Positions 1-8,317 of a DNA stretch of 19,056 bases are shown in pieces. The notes beneath the pieces are model-generated. The model searched no databases. It was not told where the DNA came from and worked only from the letters and a program-made list of their open reading frames with translations. This stretch comes from an archaeon (GTDB taxonomy: Archaea > Nanobdellota > Nanobdellia > Pacearchaeales > GW2011-AR1). The position numbers and the translations under genes were made by a program. Position 1 is the stretch's first letter; each line of letters begins with the position of its first letter. Location of the stretch: contig DAOWFF010000038.1 of the NCBI GenBank assembly GCA_030638105.1, forward strand, positions 1 to 19,056, given 5' to 3'.

Positions 1-2
1 AA

Positions 3-2879
3 GAAGAATTAGTTAAAAATTTTAATGATCCTTTGGATCCTGGAGGTTATTTTTTAGTCAAAGGAAATGAAAGAGTTATGGTAATGGCAGAAGACCTTGC
101 AGAAAACCAGCCGTTTATTGAAACCGATAACAAGGGTAATTTAAGATTAAGATTATTTTCATTGAAAGGAACTTATAGAATACCTGTAACTATTCAGGAA
201 AACAAAGAGGGTTTATTTGATGTTTCGTTTAGCAGGTTTAAAGAACTGCCAGCAATTGTTCTGTTGAAAGCAATGGGTTTGACAAAAGAATCAGATATTG
301 CAAAGCATATTGGAAAAGAAACCGACGGTGTTATTGTTAATCTTTATGAGTTTGTGCATCTTGCAACCAAAGAAGATGCGATGATGTATATTGCAGAGCA
401 GACAAATTTGCAGTGGACAAAAAAAGAAATTCTGGACAAGGTTCAGCAGAGAATTGATTCTTATTTGTTTCCTCACATCGGGCAAAAAAAAGAAGATAGG
501 ATAAAAAAGGCCGTAACTTTATGCAAGTTGATTAAACAATTTTTAATAGCAAAAGAAAATCCGAATTTAAGGACAGACAAGGACCACTACTCAAATAAAA
601 GAGTTCGTTTGTCTGGGGATTTGTTGGCTACTTTGTTCAGAGTTAATCTTGGAATTTTAATCAGAGATATTCAATACTCGTTACAGAAATCGTCAAAGAG
701 AAGGAAATTTTTTTCTATAAAAATAATTGCAAAGTCAACTTTATTTTCTCACAGAGTTGAGTCGGCAATTGCAACAGGAAGCTGGACAGGAGAAAGAAGC
801 GGGATTACTCAGAACATGGACAAGACGAATTATCTTGCAACGATTTCACAACTGCAAAGGGTTTCAAGTATGTTGGCAAGTGAGCAGGAAAATTTTTTGG
901 CGAGAACATTGCACCCGACACATTACGGAAGATTTTGTCCGATAGAAACACCTGAAGGAACAGAAATTGGTCTGAGAAAAAACCTCGCGATTTTGGCGAA
1001 AATATCGACGAGGGTAAATCTTGATGAAGATAAATTTTTAAAGGACTTGGAAGAAGCAGGACTTGACAAAAATGGTGGCGAAGGTAAAACGCATGAGGTT
1101 TTTTTCAATGGAAGATTTATTGGCAGCGTGGATGAACCACAGAACTTTGCTAGTCAAATCAGGGAAAGAAGAAGAAACAATGAACTTCCTGGGCAAATGA
1201 ATATTAGAAATGATGAAAATTTTGGCATAGTTTTAATTTCAACAGAACCAGGAAGGGCATTAAGACCTTTGATAATTGTTGAAGAAGGAATTTCAAAATT
1301 AAAAACAGAACACTTGATTCAGTTAGAACAAGACGAAATTAACTGGAATGATTTAGTGAAACAAGGGATAATTGAATATCTTGATGCGTCTGAAGAAGAA
1401 AATTCTTTGGTTGCTTTGTATAATTCAGAAATAACTTCAGAACATACTCATCTTGAAATAGACAACATGGATTTGTTGGGGGTTGTAACAAGTTTGGTTC
1501 CCTATGGAAATCACGACCAGAGTTCAAGGTTAAACAGAGGGAGCAAGACGCAAAAGCAGTCGCTTGGATTATATGCTGCGAATTATCATTGCCGACTTGA
1601 TACTGATGTGAGCATTTTGCAGTATCCCCAAAAACCAATTGTGAGAAGTTTTGTTTACAACACCTTGAATACTTATCCTGCCGGGCAAAATTTGGTTGTT
1701 GCGATTATGACTCACGAAGGTTATAACATGGAAGATGCTTTGGTTTTTAATCAGGGAAGTTTAGACAGGGGAGTTGGGCGAAGTTTTTATTTTAGACCTT
1801 ATTCTGCAATTGAAATGAATTACGCAGGAAGTTTAAGAGATGAAATTGCTATTCCTGATAAAGATACTTCTGGTTATAAAATAGAAACAAGTTACAGGTA
1901 TTTGGAAAAGGATGGGGTTATTTATCCTGAAGCAGAAGTTGTGGGCGGAGATGTTATTATTGGAAAAATGTCGCCTCCAAAATTTTTGTCAGAAGCCAGA
2001 GAAATTTCAGTGCGAGCGAAAAAAGAATCAAGTGTCAGTATGAGGCAGGAAGAAAGAGGAATTGTCGACGCTGTTTTTGTTACAGAGGATTGCGAGGGGA
2101 ATAAAATTGTTCAGGTTAAAACACGAGACCAAAGAATCCCAGAGTTGGGTGATAAATTTGCAACATCTCACGGGCAAAAAGGAGTTATCGGGAGTATAAT
2201 TCCTGAAGAGGATGTCCCTTTTAGTTCAAACGGAATCAGGGCAGATGTTTTGTTTAACCCTCATGGATTGCCAAGCAGAATGACTGTTGGATATTTGCTG
2301 GAATTATTAGCCGGGAAAGTCGGATGTCTGAAAGGAGAGATAGTTGACGGAACTTCTTTTTCAGGGGAAAGCAAAAAAGAATTAGAGAGTCAGTTAAAGG
2401 ACTTGGGATTTAGATATGATGGGAAAGAAACAATGTTCAATGGAGTTACAGGGAAAAGAATGGATGTAAAAATTTTTGTCGGGAATTTATATTACCTGAA
2501 ATTAAAATATATGGTGCGTAATAAACTTCATGGAAGGGCATCTGGAAAAATTGCGTTATTGACAAGGCAACCAATTGAAGGTAGGTCAAGGGGCGGGGCT
2601 TTGCGACTTGGAGAAATGGAACAGCAAGCACTTGTTGCTCACGGGGCTTCGTTATTATTAAAAGAAAGATATGATTCTGACAAAGTTGTTCTGCCGATTT
2701 GTCCGAAGTGCGGAAGCATTGCAATAGATGACAACATTAGAAATAAAATCTCGTGTCCAATCTGCCATACTGAAGATATTGAACCAGTTGAAATTTCTTA
2801 TGCCTTTAAATTATTGCTGGAAGAATTACAAGGACTGCACATTCATACAAAATTTAAATTAAAAAATAAATACGAATAA
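3..2879 (+). CDS. rpoB: DNA-directed RNA polymerase subunit B (Rpo2), 5'-truncated by window edge
   Basis: This is the second-largest subunit of the archaeal RNA polymerase, forming one side of the active-centre cleft. The frame is open to the first base of the window, so the N-terminus lies upstream; the TTG at 33 is an internal leucine codon, not a start. Visible hallmarks are DPGGYF followed by GNERV near the fragment start, the TGSWTGERSG and CPIETPEGTEIGL region, GDKFATSHGQKG (about 2150-2185), NPHGLPSRMTVG (about 2250) and a C-terminal zinc ribbon with CPKC and CPIC pairs (about 2700-2770). The fragment has about 958 codons and joins regions that are separate B'' and B' genes in many methanogens and halophiles, so the gene is unsplit. 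The stop is followed by one A and then the rpoA ATG, indicating co-transcription and translational coupling. ETPEGTEIGL departs from the ETPEGPNCGL form I recall from other archaea. Confidence 0.97.
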   Translation, partial: EELVKNFNDPLDPGGYFLVKGNERVMVMAEDLAENQPFIETDNKGNLRLRLFSLKGTYRIPVTIQENKEGLFDVSFSRFKELPAIVLLKAMGLTKESDIAKHIGKETDGVIVNLYEFVHLATKEDAMMYIAEQTNLQWTKKEILDKVQQRIDSYLFPHIGQKKEDRIKKAVTLCKLIKQFLIAKENPNLRTDKDHYSNKRVRLSGDLLATLFRVNLGILIRDIQYSLQKSSKRRKFFSIKIIAKSTLFSHRVESAIATGSWTGERSGITQNMDKTNYLATISQLQRVSSMLASEQENFLARTLHPTHYGRFCPIETPEGTEIGLRKNLAILAKISTRVNLDEDKFLKDLEEAGLDKNGGEGKTHEVFFNGRFIGSVDEPQNFASQIRERRRNNELPGQMNIRNDENFGIVLISTEPGRALRPLIIVEEGISKLKTEHLIQLEQDEINWNDLVKQGIIEYLDASEEENSLVALYNSEITSEHTHLEIDNMDLLGVVTSLVPYGNHDQSSRLNRGSKTQKQSLGLYAANYHCRLDTDVSILQYPQKPIVRSFVYNTLNTYPAGQNLVVAIMTHEGYNMEDALVFNQGSLDRGVGRSFYFRPYSAIEMNYAGSLRDEIAIPDKDTSGYKIETSYRYLEKDGVIYPEAEVVGGDVIIGKMSPPKFLSEAREISVRAKKESSVSMRQEERGIVDAVFVTEDCEGNKIVQVKTRDQRIPELGDKFATSHGQKGVIGSIIPEEDVPFSSNGIRADVLFNPHGLPSRMTVGYLLELLAGKVGCLKGEIVDGTSFSGESKKELESQLKDLGFRYDGKETMFNGVTGKRMDVKIFVGNLYYLKLKYMVRNKLHGRASGKIALLTRQPIEGRSRGGALRLGEMEQQALVAHGASLLLKERYDSDKVVLPICPKCGSIAIDDNIRNKISCPICHTEDIEPVEISYAFKLLLEELQGLHIHTKFKLKNKYE

Positions 2880-2880
2880 A

Positions 2881-5800
2881 ATGGCAAAACCAGTAAGAAA
2901 AAAAATAAAAGAAATAAGATTTTCTTTGCTTAATCCTGAGGAAATCAAGAAACTTTCAGTTGCAAAAATTGTTACTCCGGAACTTTATGATATTGACGGG
3001 TATCCTGTTGACGGCGGGTTAATGGATTTGCGGTTGGGAGCAATAGACCCTGGTGTGAGATGTCGGACTTGTGGAGGGCGACTTAAAGAATGTCTTGGGC
3101 ATCCAGGAAGTATTGATCTGTCAAGACCTGTAATGCATGTAAAATATATTCCAATAGTTGAATTAACTTTAAGATGTTTTTGTCAAGAGTGCGGGAAGTT
3201 AATGCTTAATGATAAAAGTATTGAAAAATATTCTATGAGTGAGCGGGCAAAAAAAGCAAAGAACGCCAAAAAATGTCCTTGTTGCGGAAATGTTCATGAG
3301 AGAATTAAGCTGGACAAACCGACGAGTTTTTATCAAGGAAAGAAAAGATTGTTTCCGATAGAACTTAGGGAAATGCTTGTGAAAATTTCAAACGAGGAAC
3401 TGGAAAAAATCGGGATTGATGCAAAAACTTACAGGCCTGAATGGGCTATTTTAACGTCGCTGTTAGTTCCGCCTGTGACTGTAAGACCAAGTATTATTCT
3501 GGAATCAGGGGAAAGGAGCGAAGATGATTTGACTCATAAACTTTCAGACATTATCAGGGCAAATCAACGGCTTTGGGAAAACCTGAATGCTGGTGCTCCA
3601 GAAGTTATTATTGAGGACTTGTGGGATTTACTGCAGTTTCATATTACAACTTTTTTTGATAACACAATTACAAGAATACCCCCTGCAAGACACAGAAGTG
3701 GGCAACCTTTGAAAACAATTACAGAAAGAATCAAAGGAAAAGAAGGAAGAATCAGAAAAAATCTTGCTGGAAAAAGAGTGAATTATTCTGGGCGAACTGT
3801 GATTTCTCCAGACCCTTCTATTGAGATTAATGAAGTTGGGATTCCTCTTGAAATTGCAAAAGTGGTTACTGTTTCTGAGATAGCTACAGATATGAATCTT
3901 GAAAGATTAAAAAAATTAATTGAAAAAGGAGAAGAATATCCTGGAGCAAATTATATTATAAGGCCTGATGGAAAGAGGAAAAAAATTGCACCTGAACTTA
4001 AAGAAGAAATTATGAGCGAATTTGAGCAGGGCTATAAAATTGAAAGGCATTTACAAAATGGAGATGTTGTTTTGTTCAACAGACATCCAAGTTTGCACAA
4101 GGGAAGTTTAATGGCTCATTTTGTAAAAATTCTTCCAGGAAGAACATTTAGATTGCACCCTGCAGTGGCTGCTCCATATAACGCTGATTTTGACGGGGAT
4201 GAAATGAATATTCACTCTCCACAAACAGAAGAAGCAAGAGCAGAAGCAAAAATACTTCTTGATGTAAAACAAAATTTAATCTCGCCCAAAAACAGCACTA
4301 ATCTTATTGGGTGTATTGGCGATGCTATTACTGGAAATTATTTATTTGGTTTAAATGAGTTTACAAAAGATTATGCAAATCAAATTCTTTATCAGTCGGG
4401 CGTTGATTATAAAGTTTCAAAAAAAACAATTTCAGGAACAGAATTATTTTCACAGATACTTCCGAAAATTAATTTTTCAAATGATTCTATTACAATTAAA
4501 GACGGAAAAATTGTAAAGGGAGTTATAGATAAAACTGGTTTTGGCGACGGAGACGGCGAGTTAATTAAAAAATTAGACGGAACAATCGGGCGACTTGAAA
4601 CATTTGAAACAATAAAACAAGCATTTAATCTCGGGAAAAATTATCTTACTGACAGGGGAATAACAATTTCTGTTGAGGATTTGGATTTAGATGAAAAAAT
4701 AACAAAGATTGGAGAAGAAATAATGCAAGATGCCGAGAAAAAAACCAATGAAATAATTGAGTCCTATAATCAGGGAGGTCTTGAAGCTATTCCTGGGAAA
4801 ACCGAAGAAGAAACAAGAGAAATAAAAATACTTAAGGTCCTGAATGAAGTGAGAACAAAAATTAGTGAAATTGTGAAAAGGGAATTTCCAGAGGATAATC
4901 CTGTAACTCACATGATTAAGTCAGGTGGTGGGGGAAATATTTTGAATATTACGCAGATGGCTTGTTGTGTTGGTCAGCAGGATTTAGAAGGAAAGAGAAT
5001 TGACATTGGATACACTAAAAGAACTTTGTCGTTTTTTAAGAAGGGCGACTTGTCCCCAAAATCAAAAGGATTTATTTCTAATCCGTTTATTAAAGGACTG
5101 AGACCAGATGAATTTTTCTTTGGTGCTATAACTGGAAGGTCAACGCTTATGGATACTGCATTAAGAACTCCGAAGTCAGGTTATTTATACAGGCGACTGG
5201 CGAGTGCTCTTCAGGATTTGCGAGCTGAATACGACGGAACAATCAGAGACAGCGACAATAATATTATTCAATTTAAATATGGCGACGACGGAATTGATGT
5301 TTCAAAAATTCATACTAACGGGAAACTAAATCCTGGAGAAGCAATCGGGATTATTACTGCTCAGTCATTTGGAGAGCCGTCAACTCAGATGGTTTTGAGA
5401 ACTTTTCATTTTGCTGGTGTTACTGAAATGCAGATTACTCAGGGATTGCCGAGGTTAATTGAAATTTTTGATGCGAGAAAAACGCCTTCATCCCCGAAGA
5501 TGGAAATTTATTTGAACAAGCAATTTAATAATGAAAAAGATGCGAAAGTTCTTGCTGAAAAAATTAAGGAAGTTACAATAAAAGAAATTTCGTCTGAAAT
5601 TAATCTGGACTTTAGTAATAAAAAAATTGAAATAAAAATTGACAGAAACGGGCTAAAGCAAACCCACACTTCTGTAAAAAAAGTCGTTGAGAAACTTAAT
5701 GATTTGAAGTTTAATGTTAAAGAAAAAGAAGGGAATATTATTTTGGATGCGTCGGAATTTGGTTTTAAAGAGATATACAAGTTAAAAGAAAAACTGAAAA

Positions 5801-6369
5801 GCACAATAATTTCTGGAGTCAAGGGAGTAAAACAAATTTTAATTGTTAAGAGGGGTTCTGATTTTGTGATTATAACTCTTGGAACAAATTTGAAAACGAT
5901 AATTGAATTAAAAGAAATTAACAAGGACAAATTAATTTCAAATGATTTTTATGAGGTTGCAGATGTTTTGGGAATTGAAACAGCAAGAAAATTAATAATT
6001 AAAGAAATTGAAGAGGTTCTTAATGCTCAGGGATTGAATATTGATATAAGGCATCTTAAACTAATTGCCGACGCTATGACTAACACGGGGAAAATTAAAG
6101 GAGTTACAAGAATGGGAATTATTGCACAGAAATCATCTATACTTGCGAGGGCGACTTTTGAAACACCAGTGAAACAATTTGTAAATGCGTCAATAAAAGG
6201 AAGCAAGGACAAGTTATCAAGTGTTATCGAGAACATCATACTTAATCAACCAGTTCCAATTGGGACAGGACTTCCCGGGCTTCTTGTAAAAGTTATTGGA
6301 CCTTTGGAGAAAAAAGAAGAAGAGAAAAAAACAGCAAAGAAAAAAGTTGTAGAGAAAACTGGGAAGTAA
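2881..6369 (+). CDS. rpoA: DNA-directed RNA polymerase subunit A, fused A'/A'' (Rpo1)
   Basis: Largest RNA polymerase subunit, 1162 residues, carrying the catalytic NADFDGD motif at residues 434-440; Asp436, Asp438 and Asp440 should bind the active-site magnesium. The N-terminal zinc site (CRTCGG, CLGHPG) and a second cysteine group (CQECG, CPCCG) are present. The bridge-helix region reads GRSTLMDTALRTPKSGYLYR and the trigger loop GEPSTQMVLRTFHFAGV. Both lie in one frame with no stop, so A' and A'' are a single protein; most archaea split them at this point. The C-terminal A'' signature (ADAMTNTGKIKGVTRMGI, FETPVKQF, PVPIGTG) is intact. The protein ends in a Lys/Glu-rich tail whose last 43 nt of coding sequence recur at 7443-7485. 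The start ATG follows the rpoB stop after one base. Confidence 0.97.
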   Translation: MAKPVRKKIKEIRFSLLNPEEIKKLSVAKIVTPELYDIDGYPVDGGLMDLRLGAIDPGVRCRTCGGRLKECLGHPGSIDLSRPVMHVKYIPIVELTLRCFCQECGKLMLNDKSIEKYSMSERAKKAKNAKKCPCCGNVHERIKLDKPTSFYQGKKRLFPIELREMLVKISNEELEKIGIDAKTYRPEWAILTSLLVPPVTVRPSIILESGERSEDDLTHKLSDIIRANQRLWENLNAGAPEVIIEDLWDLLQFHITTFFDNTITRIPPARHRSGQPLKTITERIKGKEGRIRKNLAGKRVNYSGRTVISPDPSIEINEVGIPLEIAKVVTVSEIATDMNLERLKKLIEKGEEYPGANYIIRPDGKRKKIAPELKEEIMSEFEQGYKIERHLQNGDVVLFNRHPSLHKGSLMAHFVKILPGRTFRLHPAVAAPYNADFDGDEMNIHSPQTEEARAEAKILLDVKQNLISPKNSTNLIGCIGDAITGNYLFGLNEFTKDYANQILYQSGVDYKVSKKTISGTELFSQILPKINFSNDSITIKDGKIVKGVIDKTGFGDGDGELIKKLDGTIGRLETFETIKQAFNLGKNYLTDRGITISVEDLDLDEKITKIGEEIMQDAEKKTNEIIESYNQGGLEAIPGKTEEETREIKILKVLNEVRTKISEIVKREFPEDNPVTHMIKSGGGGNILNITQMACCVGQQDLEGKRIDIGYTKRTLSFFKKGDLSPKSKGFISNPFIKGLRPDEFFFGAITGRSTLMDTALRTPKSGYLYRRLASALQDLRAEYDGTIRDSDNNIIQFKYGDDGIDVSKIHTNGKLNPGEAIGIITAQSFGEPSTQMVLRTFHFAGVTEMQITQGLPRLIEIFDARKTPSSPKMEIYLNKQFNNEKDAKVLAEKIKEVTIKEISSEINLDFSNKKIEIKIDRNGLKQTHTSVKKVVEKLNDLKFNVKEKEGNIILDASEFGFKEIYKLKEKLKSTIISGVKGVKQILIVKRGSDFVIITLGTNLKTIIELKEINKDKLISNDFYEVADVLGIETARKLIIKEIEEVLNAQGLNIDIRHLKLIADAMTNTGKIKGVTRMGIIAQKSSILARATFETPVKQFVNASIKGSKDKLSSVIENIILNQPVPIGTGLPGLLVKVIGPLEKKEEEKKTAKKKVVEKTGK
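6327..6369 (+). repeat. 3' end of rpoA, copy 1 of a 43-nt perfect direct repeat
   Basis: The last 43 nt of rpoA, including its TAA, are identical to 7443-7485. The spacing between copies is 1116 nt and the HEPN/MNT pair lies between them. This copy ends a complete gene, so it is the functional one. It is followed directly by GTTTAAAA. Confidence 0.95.
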
Positions 6370-6371
6370 GT

Positions 6372-6863
6372 TTAAAATAACAGCTCTATGAAAGATTTTC
6401 TAATCAAATCTATTTTATCTTTATTTAACTCATCTATTATAACTCTTAACTTTAGTAAAAAATCTTCTGCTTTTGTAATTATTTCATTGCAAGATTCTTT
6501 TGTTGCTTTAATAATTTGTTTTGTTTCTACATAATATTGTTTATCTATTCTTTCCTCTTTTGCCAATAAAACTATTTTTGTTAATTCCTTATTATTAAAT
6601 AATTTATCAAATAAAATAATTGATGCAGAATGATTTTCAGATTTGATTCCTACTTTGAATAATAAAGCGAGTAAGGAATTATAAATACAATAATATGCTT
6701 CTGACGTTGAATTTTCATAAAGTTGGTTCTGGAAAAGTATATTAGAAGATTTGAAACAATTTTCTGCTTTTATCAAATAAGAGGATTTCATTTCTTCAGA
6801 AGGTTCAACAATTTCTAATCTACCTGTTCTTTTAAGTTTCCTTAAAAAAATTATTTTTTTCAT
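6372..6863 (-). CDS. HEPN domain protein of a HEPN/MNT pair
   Basis: A 163-residue helical protein. The stretch KAENCFKSSNILFQNQLYEN with a following EAYYCIYNSLLALLF segment and a conserved-type NHSA is typical of archaeal HEPN proteins that partner minimal nucleotidyltransferases. In characterised MNT/HEPN systems the HEPN protein is an RNase toxin with an RX4-6H motif and the MNT protein inactivates it by nucleotide transfer. Here the expected motif region reads ERIDKQYYV (Arg105, Tyr110, Tyr111) with no histidine, so nuclease activity is uncertain. The start overlaps the end of the MNT gene by 32 nt, indicating one transcript with MNT first. The gene ends three bases from the rpoA stop, in convergent orientation. 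Confidence 0.8.
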   Translation of the reverse strand: MKKIIFLRKLKRTGRLEIVEPSEEMKSSYLIKAENCFKSSNILFQNQLYENSTSEAYYCIYNSLLALLFKVGIKSENHSASIILFDKLFNNKELTKIVLLAKEERIDKQYYVETKQIIKATKESCNEIITKAEDFLLKLRVIIDELNKDKIDLIRKSFIELLF

Positions 6864-7389
6864 AATATTCTTCTACTCCTCTTATAATAACATGATTTTT
6901 GACAATCTCTTTTATCAAAAGGGAGTTTGTATCAAATTCTCCTATTTTTATGCTTAATTTGGAATTTAATTTTCTTAGTTTATTTTTTATTTTGTTATTT
7001 GTTGTTTCAAGAAAAATATCTATATCGCTATGAGGTTTTGAGTTCCCTTTTGCATAACTTCCGAATAATATTATTATTCCTTTTTGAAATCCCTTTTTTA
7101 TATCTTCAAAAATTATAGACAATTCTGGATGTTTTTTTAATAATTTGTTTAGTTTGTGGATTTCTGATGAATAAACATAATTTTTAGATTTGAGATTATT
7201 TTTTATAAAGAAGATTTTATTTTTTCCTTCTTGTTTATAGTCAATTACATTTTCTTTTACAAGTTCATTTATTTTTCTTGAAATAGTTGAATGAGATTCT
7301 CCAATAGAACGAGCAATTTCTCTTAGATGAGATTTATTTTTAATTAAGTTTAAAATAATTTCTAATTCTATGTTTTGATTTTGAACCAT
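6832..7389 (-). CDS. Winged-helix plus minimal nucleotidyltransferase (MNT) protein
   Basis: A 185-residue two-domain protein. Residues about 8-65 form a helix-turn-helix (HLREIARSIGESHSTISRKI) of the winged type. Residues about 104-165 form a nucleotidyltransferase fold with GSYAKGNSKPHSDIDIFL, in which Ser111, Asp122 and Asp124 match the GSX(10)DXD signature; a third carboxylate is probably Glu151 or Asp153. By analogy with known MNT/HEPN pairs it would modify and neutralise the downstream HEPN protein. The winged helix suggests autoregulation. A TATA-like element lies about 27 nt upstream of the ATG, so the message is probably leaderless, and an inverted repeat covers the start codon. Confidence 0.85.
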   Translation of the reverse strand: MVQNQNIELEIILNLIKNKSHLREIARSIGESHSTISRKINELVKENVIDYKQEGKNKIFFIKNNLKSKNYVYSSEIHKLNKLLKKHPELSIIFEDIKKGFQKGIIILFGSYAKGNSKPHSDIDIFLETTNNKIKNKLRKLNSKLSIKIGEFDTNSLLIKEIVKNHVIIRGVEEYYEKNNFFKET

Positions 7390-7420
7390 ATGTTTCAGAT
7401 ATGAACCAATGATATTTAAA
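7383..7420 (-). promoter_or_regulatory. Promoter and possible operator of the MNT/HEPN pair
   Basis: On the minus strand a TATA-like element (positions 7412-7420, reading TTTAAATAT) sits about 27 nt before the MNT start codon. Between them, CATAT (7387-7391) and ATATG (7399-7403) form an inverted repeat overlapping the start codon, and GAACCA occurs twice 20 bp apart (7383 and 7403). Spacing of two helical turns suits a winged-helix repressor such as the N-terminus of the MNT protein. The operator role is inference. Confidence 0.5.
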
Positions 7421-7442
7421 TGTTTCTATTGAAAGAGAGACG

Positions 7443-7485
7443 AAAAACAGCAAAGAAAAAAGTTGTAGAGAAAACTGGGAAGTAA
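7443..7485 (+). repeat. rpoA: 3' end of rpoA, copy 2 of the 43-nt direct repeat
   Basis: This 43-nt stretch is identical to the last 43 nt of rpoA and includes the stop codon. It has no upstream gene body, so it is a 13-codon remnant rather than a functional gene. Similarity continues imperfectly for about 15-20 nt upstream (purine-rich) and stops sharply after TAA, where CGAAGAG replaces GTTTAAAA. Confidence 0.95.
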
Positions 7486-7489
7486 CGAA

Positions 7490-7524
7490 GAGAAAAGTTA
7501 TTTAGGGGGAAGTAAAGTTTAAAA
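7490..7524 (+). repeat. Degenerate third copy of the rpoA 3' end and its flank
   Basis: After the second rpoA-tail copy the sequence GAGAAAA (7490-7496) and then GGGAAGTAA (7507-7515) recur, followed after one extra A by GTTTAAAA. The last 17 matched bases reproduce the stop codon plus immediate downstream flank of rpoA copy 1 (6361-6377) with one inserted base. The GTTTAAAA part also serves as the TATA element of the next gene, so selection on a promoter could explain part of the match. Confidence 0.5.
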
Positions 7525-7546
7525 AGTATTTTTTCTTTATTGAAAT

Positions 7547-7939
7547 ATGGAATTGAAAAATATTTTTAATAAAGGGTTTTGGATTGGTTTGTGTATTGGA
7601 GTTATCTCTTTCATTTTTATATTTAATCTCAAGTTTTTTGAAGGAAGGGGCATGTTATCCCTTAATTTGATTCTGCCAATCATAGGAGGGAGTCTTATTA
7701 TTGGTTTAGTTTTATTTGGAACTGGTTTATTAAATTGGAGTTCATCAGAAGCTTTTTTAACTATGGCAATCATAGGGCTTATTATTCCAATATTTTATGG
7801 AATGATAACTAATTTAATTTCTAATAAAATTCAAAGAAATTATTTAAAATGGTCTTTTATTATATTTTCAATAATATTATTTATAATAATAAATTATATT
7901 TCTGGAAGTACCTATATTGTACTTTTATCATTAAAATAA
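7547..7939 (+). CDS. Small membrane protein with four predicted helices, function unknown
   Basis: I do not recognise this 130-residue protein. It is strongly hydrophobic with four likely transmembrane segments at about residues 11-27, 40-60, 69-88 and 103-123, separated by short polar loops; Lys/Arg residues near the third loop suggest a cytoplasmic side there. No catalytic motif is visible. A TATA element (GTTTAAAAA, 7517-7525) lies about 26 nt before the ATG, indicating a leaderless message. It lies in the AT-rich accessory stretch between rpoA and nusA, where many archaea have the L30e gene. A role alongside the neighbouring toxin-antitoxin-like pairs is possible but unsupported. Confidence 0.75.
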   Translation: MELKNIFNKGFWIGLCIGVISFIFIFNLKFFEGRGMLSLNLILPIIGGSLIIGLVLFGTGLLNWSSSEAFLTMAIIGLIIPIFYGMITNLISNKIQRNYLKWSFIIFSIILFIIINYISGSTYIVLLSLK

Positions 7940-7975
7940 TTATCAAAAAATTTTATTACATCATCTATTTTATTT

Positions 7976-8317
7976 TTAATAACTCAACGCAGGACTTTGT
8001 TGTTTTATTTTAGGGATTATTATAACTCCTTCAGCATCTTCAGAATCAGTTATTATTTTTATTTTCATAGCAGTCATGTTTCTAAAGTTAGTTATGTCTG
8101 CTTTCATTTCCTTGATTTTTGTTAATTCTACAAATTTAGAAAGTAATTTAGACAAAACTTTTGAAGCTTCAAATATTTGTATTGCTACGACATTTTCTTT
8201 TTCATCAAAATCAAAAACAAAGTTTCCTATTTCCACAGCTCCTTTTGATTTAGCATTTCCTAAACAAATAAATAAATCATCATTATTTTTATCGTAGCTG
8301 AAATTAAAATTTTTCAT
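7976..8317 (-). CDS. DUF2283-family protein, probable antitoxin partner
   Basis: A 113-residue protein whose N-terminal half (NFSYDKNNDDLFICLGNAKS, then FVFDFDEKENVVAIQIFEAS) matches the DUF2283 pattern. Such proteins are repeatedly found next to DUF4258 proteins in archaea and bacteria and are thought to be antitoxins, though this is not well proven. I place the start at 8317 because that ATG overlaps the upstream stop as ATGA; an upstream in-frame ATG at 8344 would lengthen it by nine residues and overlap the partner by 31 nt. It is the second gene of the pair. Confidence 0.75.
   Translation of the reverse strand: MKNFNFSYDKNNDDLFICLGNAKSKGAVEIGNFVFDFDEKENVVAIQIFEASKVLSKLLSKFVELTKIKEMKADITNFRNMTAMKIKIITDSEDAEGVIIIPKIKQQSPALSY

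Larger units (their letters stand above)
6370..7485. mobile_element. Putative inserted cassette carrying a HEPN/MNT pair, bounded by rpoA-tail repeats
   Basis: The 1116-bp segment from just after the rpoA stop to the end of the second rpoA-tail copy contains only the minus-strand HEPN/MNT pair and its promoter. It is visibly more AT-rich than rpoB/rpoA. A direct repeat of a gene's 3' end on both sides of an accessory segment is the footprint expected of site-specific insertion at that end, or of a duplication event. No integrase, transposase or terminal inverted repeat is visible, so the mobile-element reading is inference. Confidence 0.5.

Noticed and set aside
33..2879. Start of rpoB at the TTG at 33
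   Set aside because: The frame is open upstream to the window edge and the upstream codons (EELVKNFNDPLDPGGYF) fit RpoB, so this is an internal codon.
5508..5930. Long open frame antisense to rpoA
   Set aside because: It is a by-product of the AT-rich, Lys/Ile-rich coding strand; the encoded peptide is low complexity (Ser/Phe/Leu-rich) and rpoA is clearly the gene.
7443..7485. Second rpoA-tail copy as part of a new coding gene
   Set aside because: No open frame of useful length runs through it on the plus strand; it encodes only about 13 codons before the stop.
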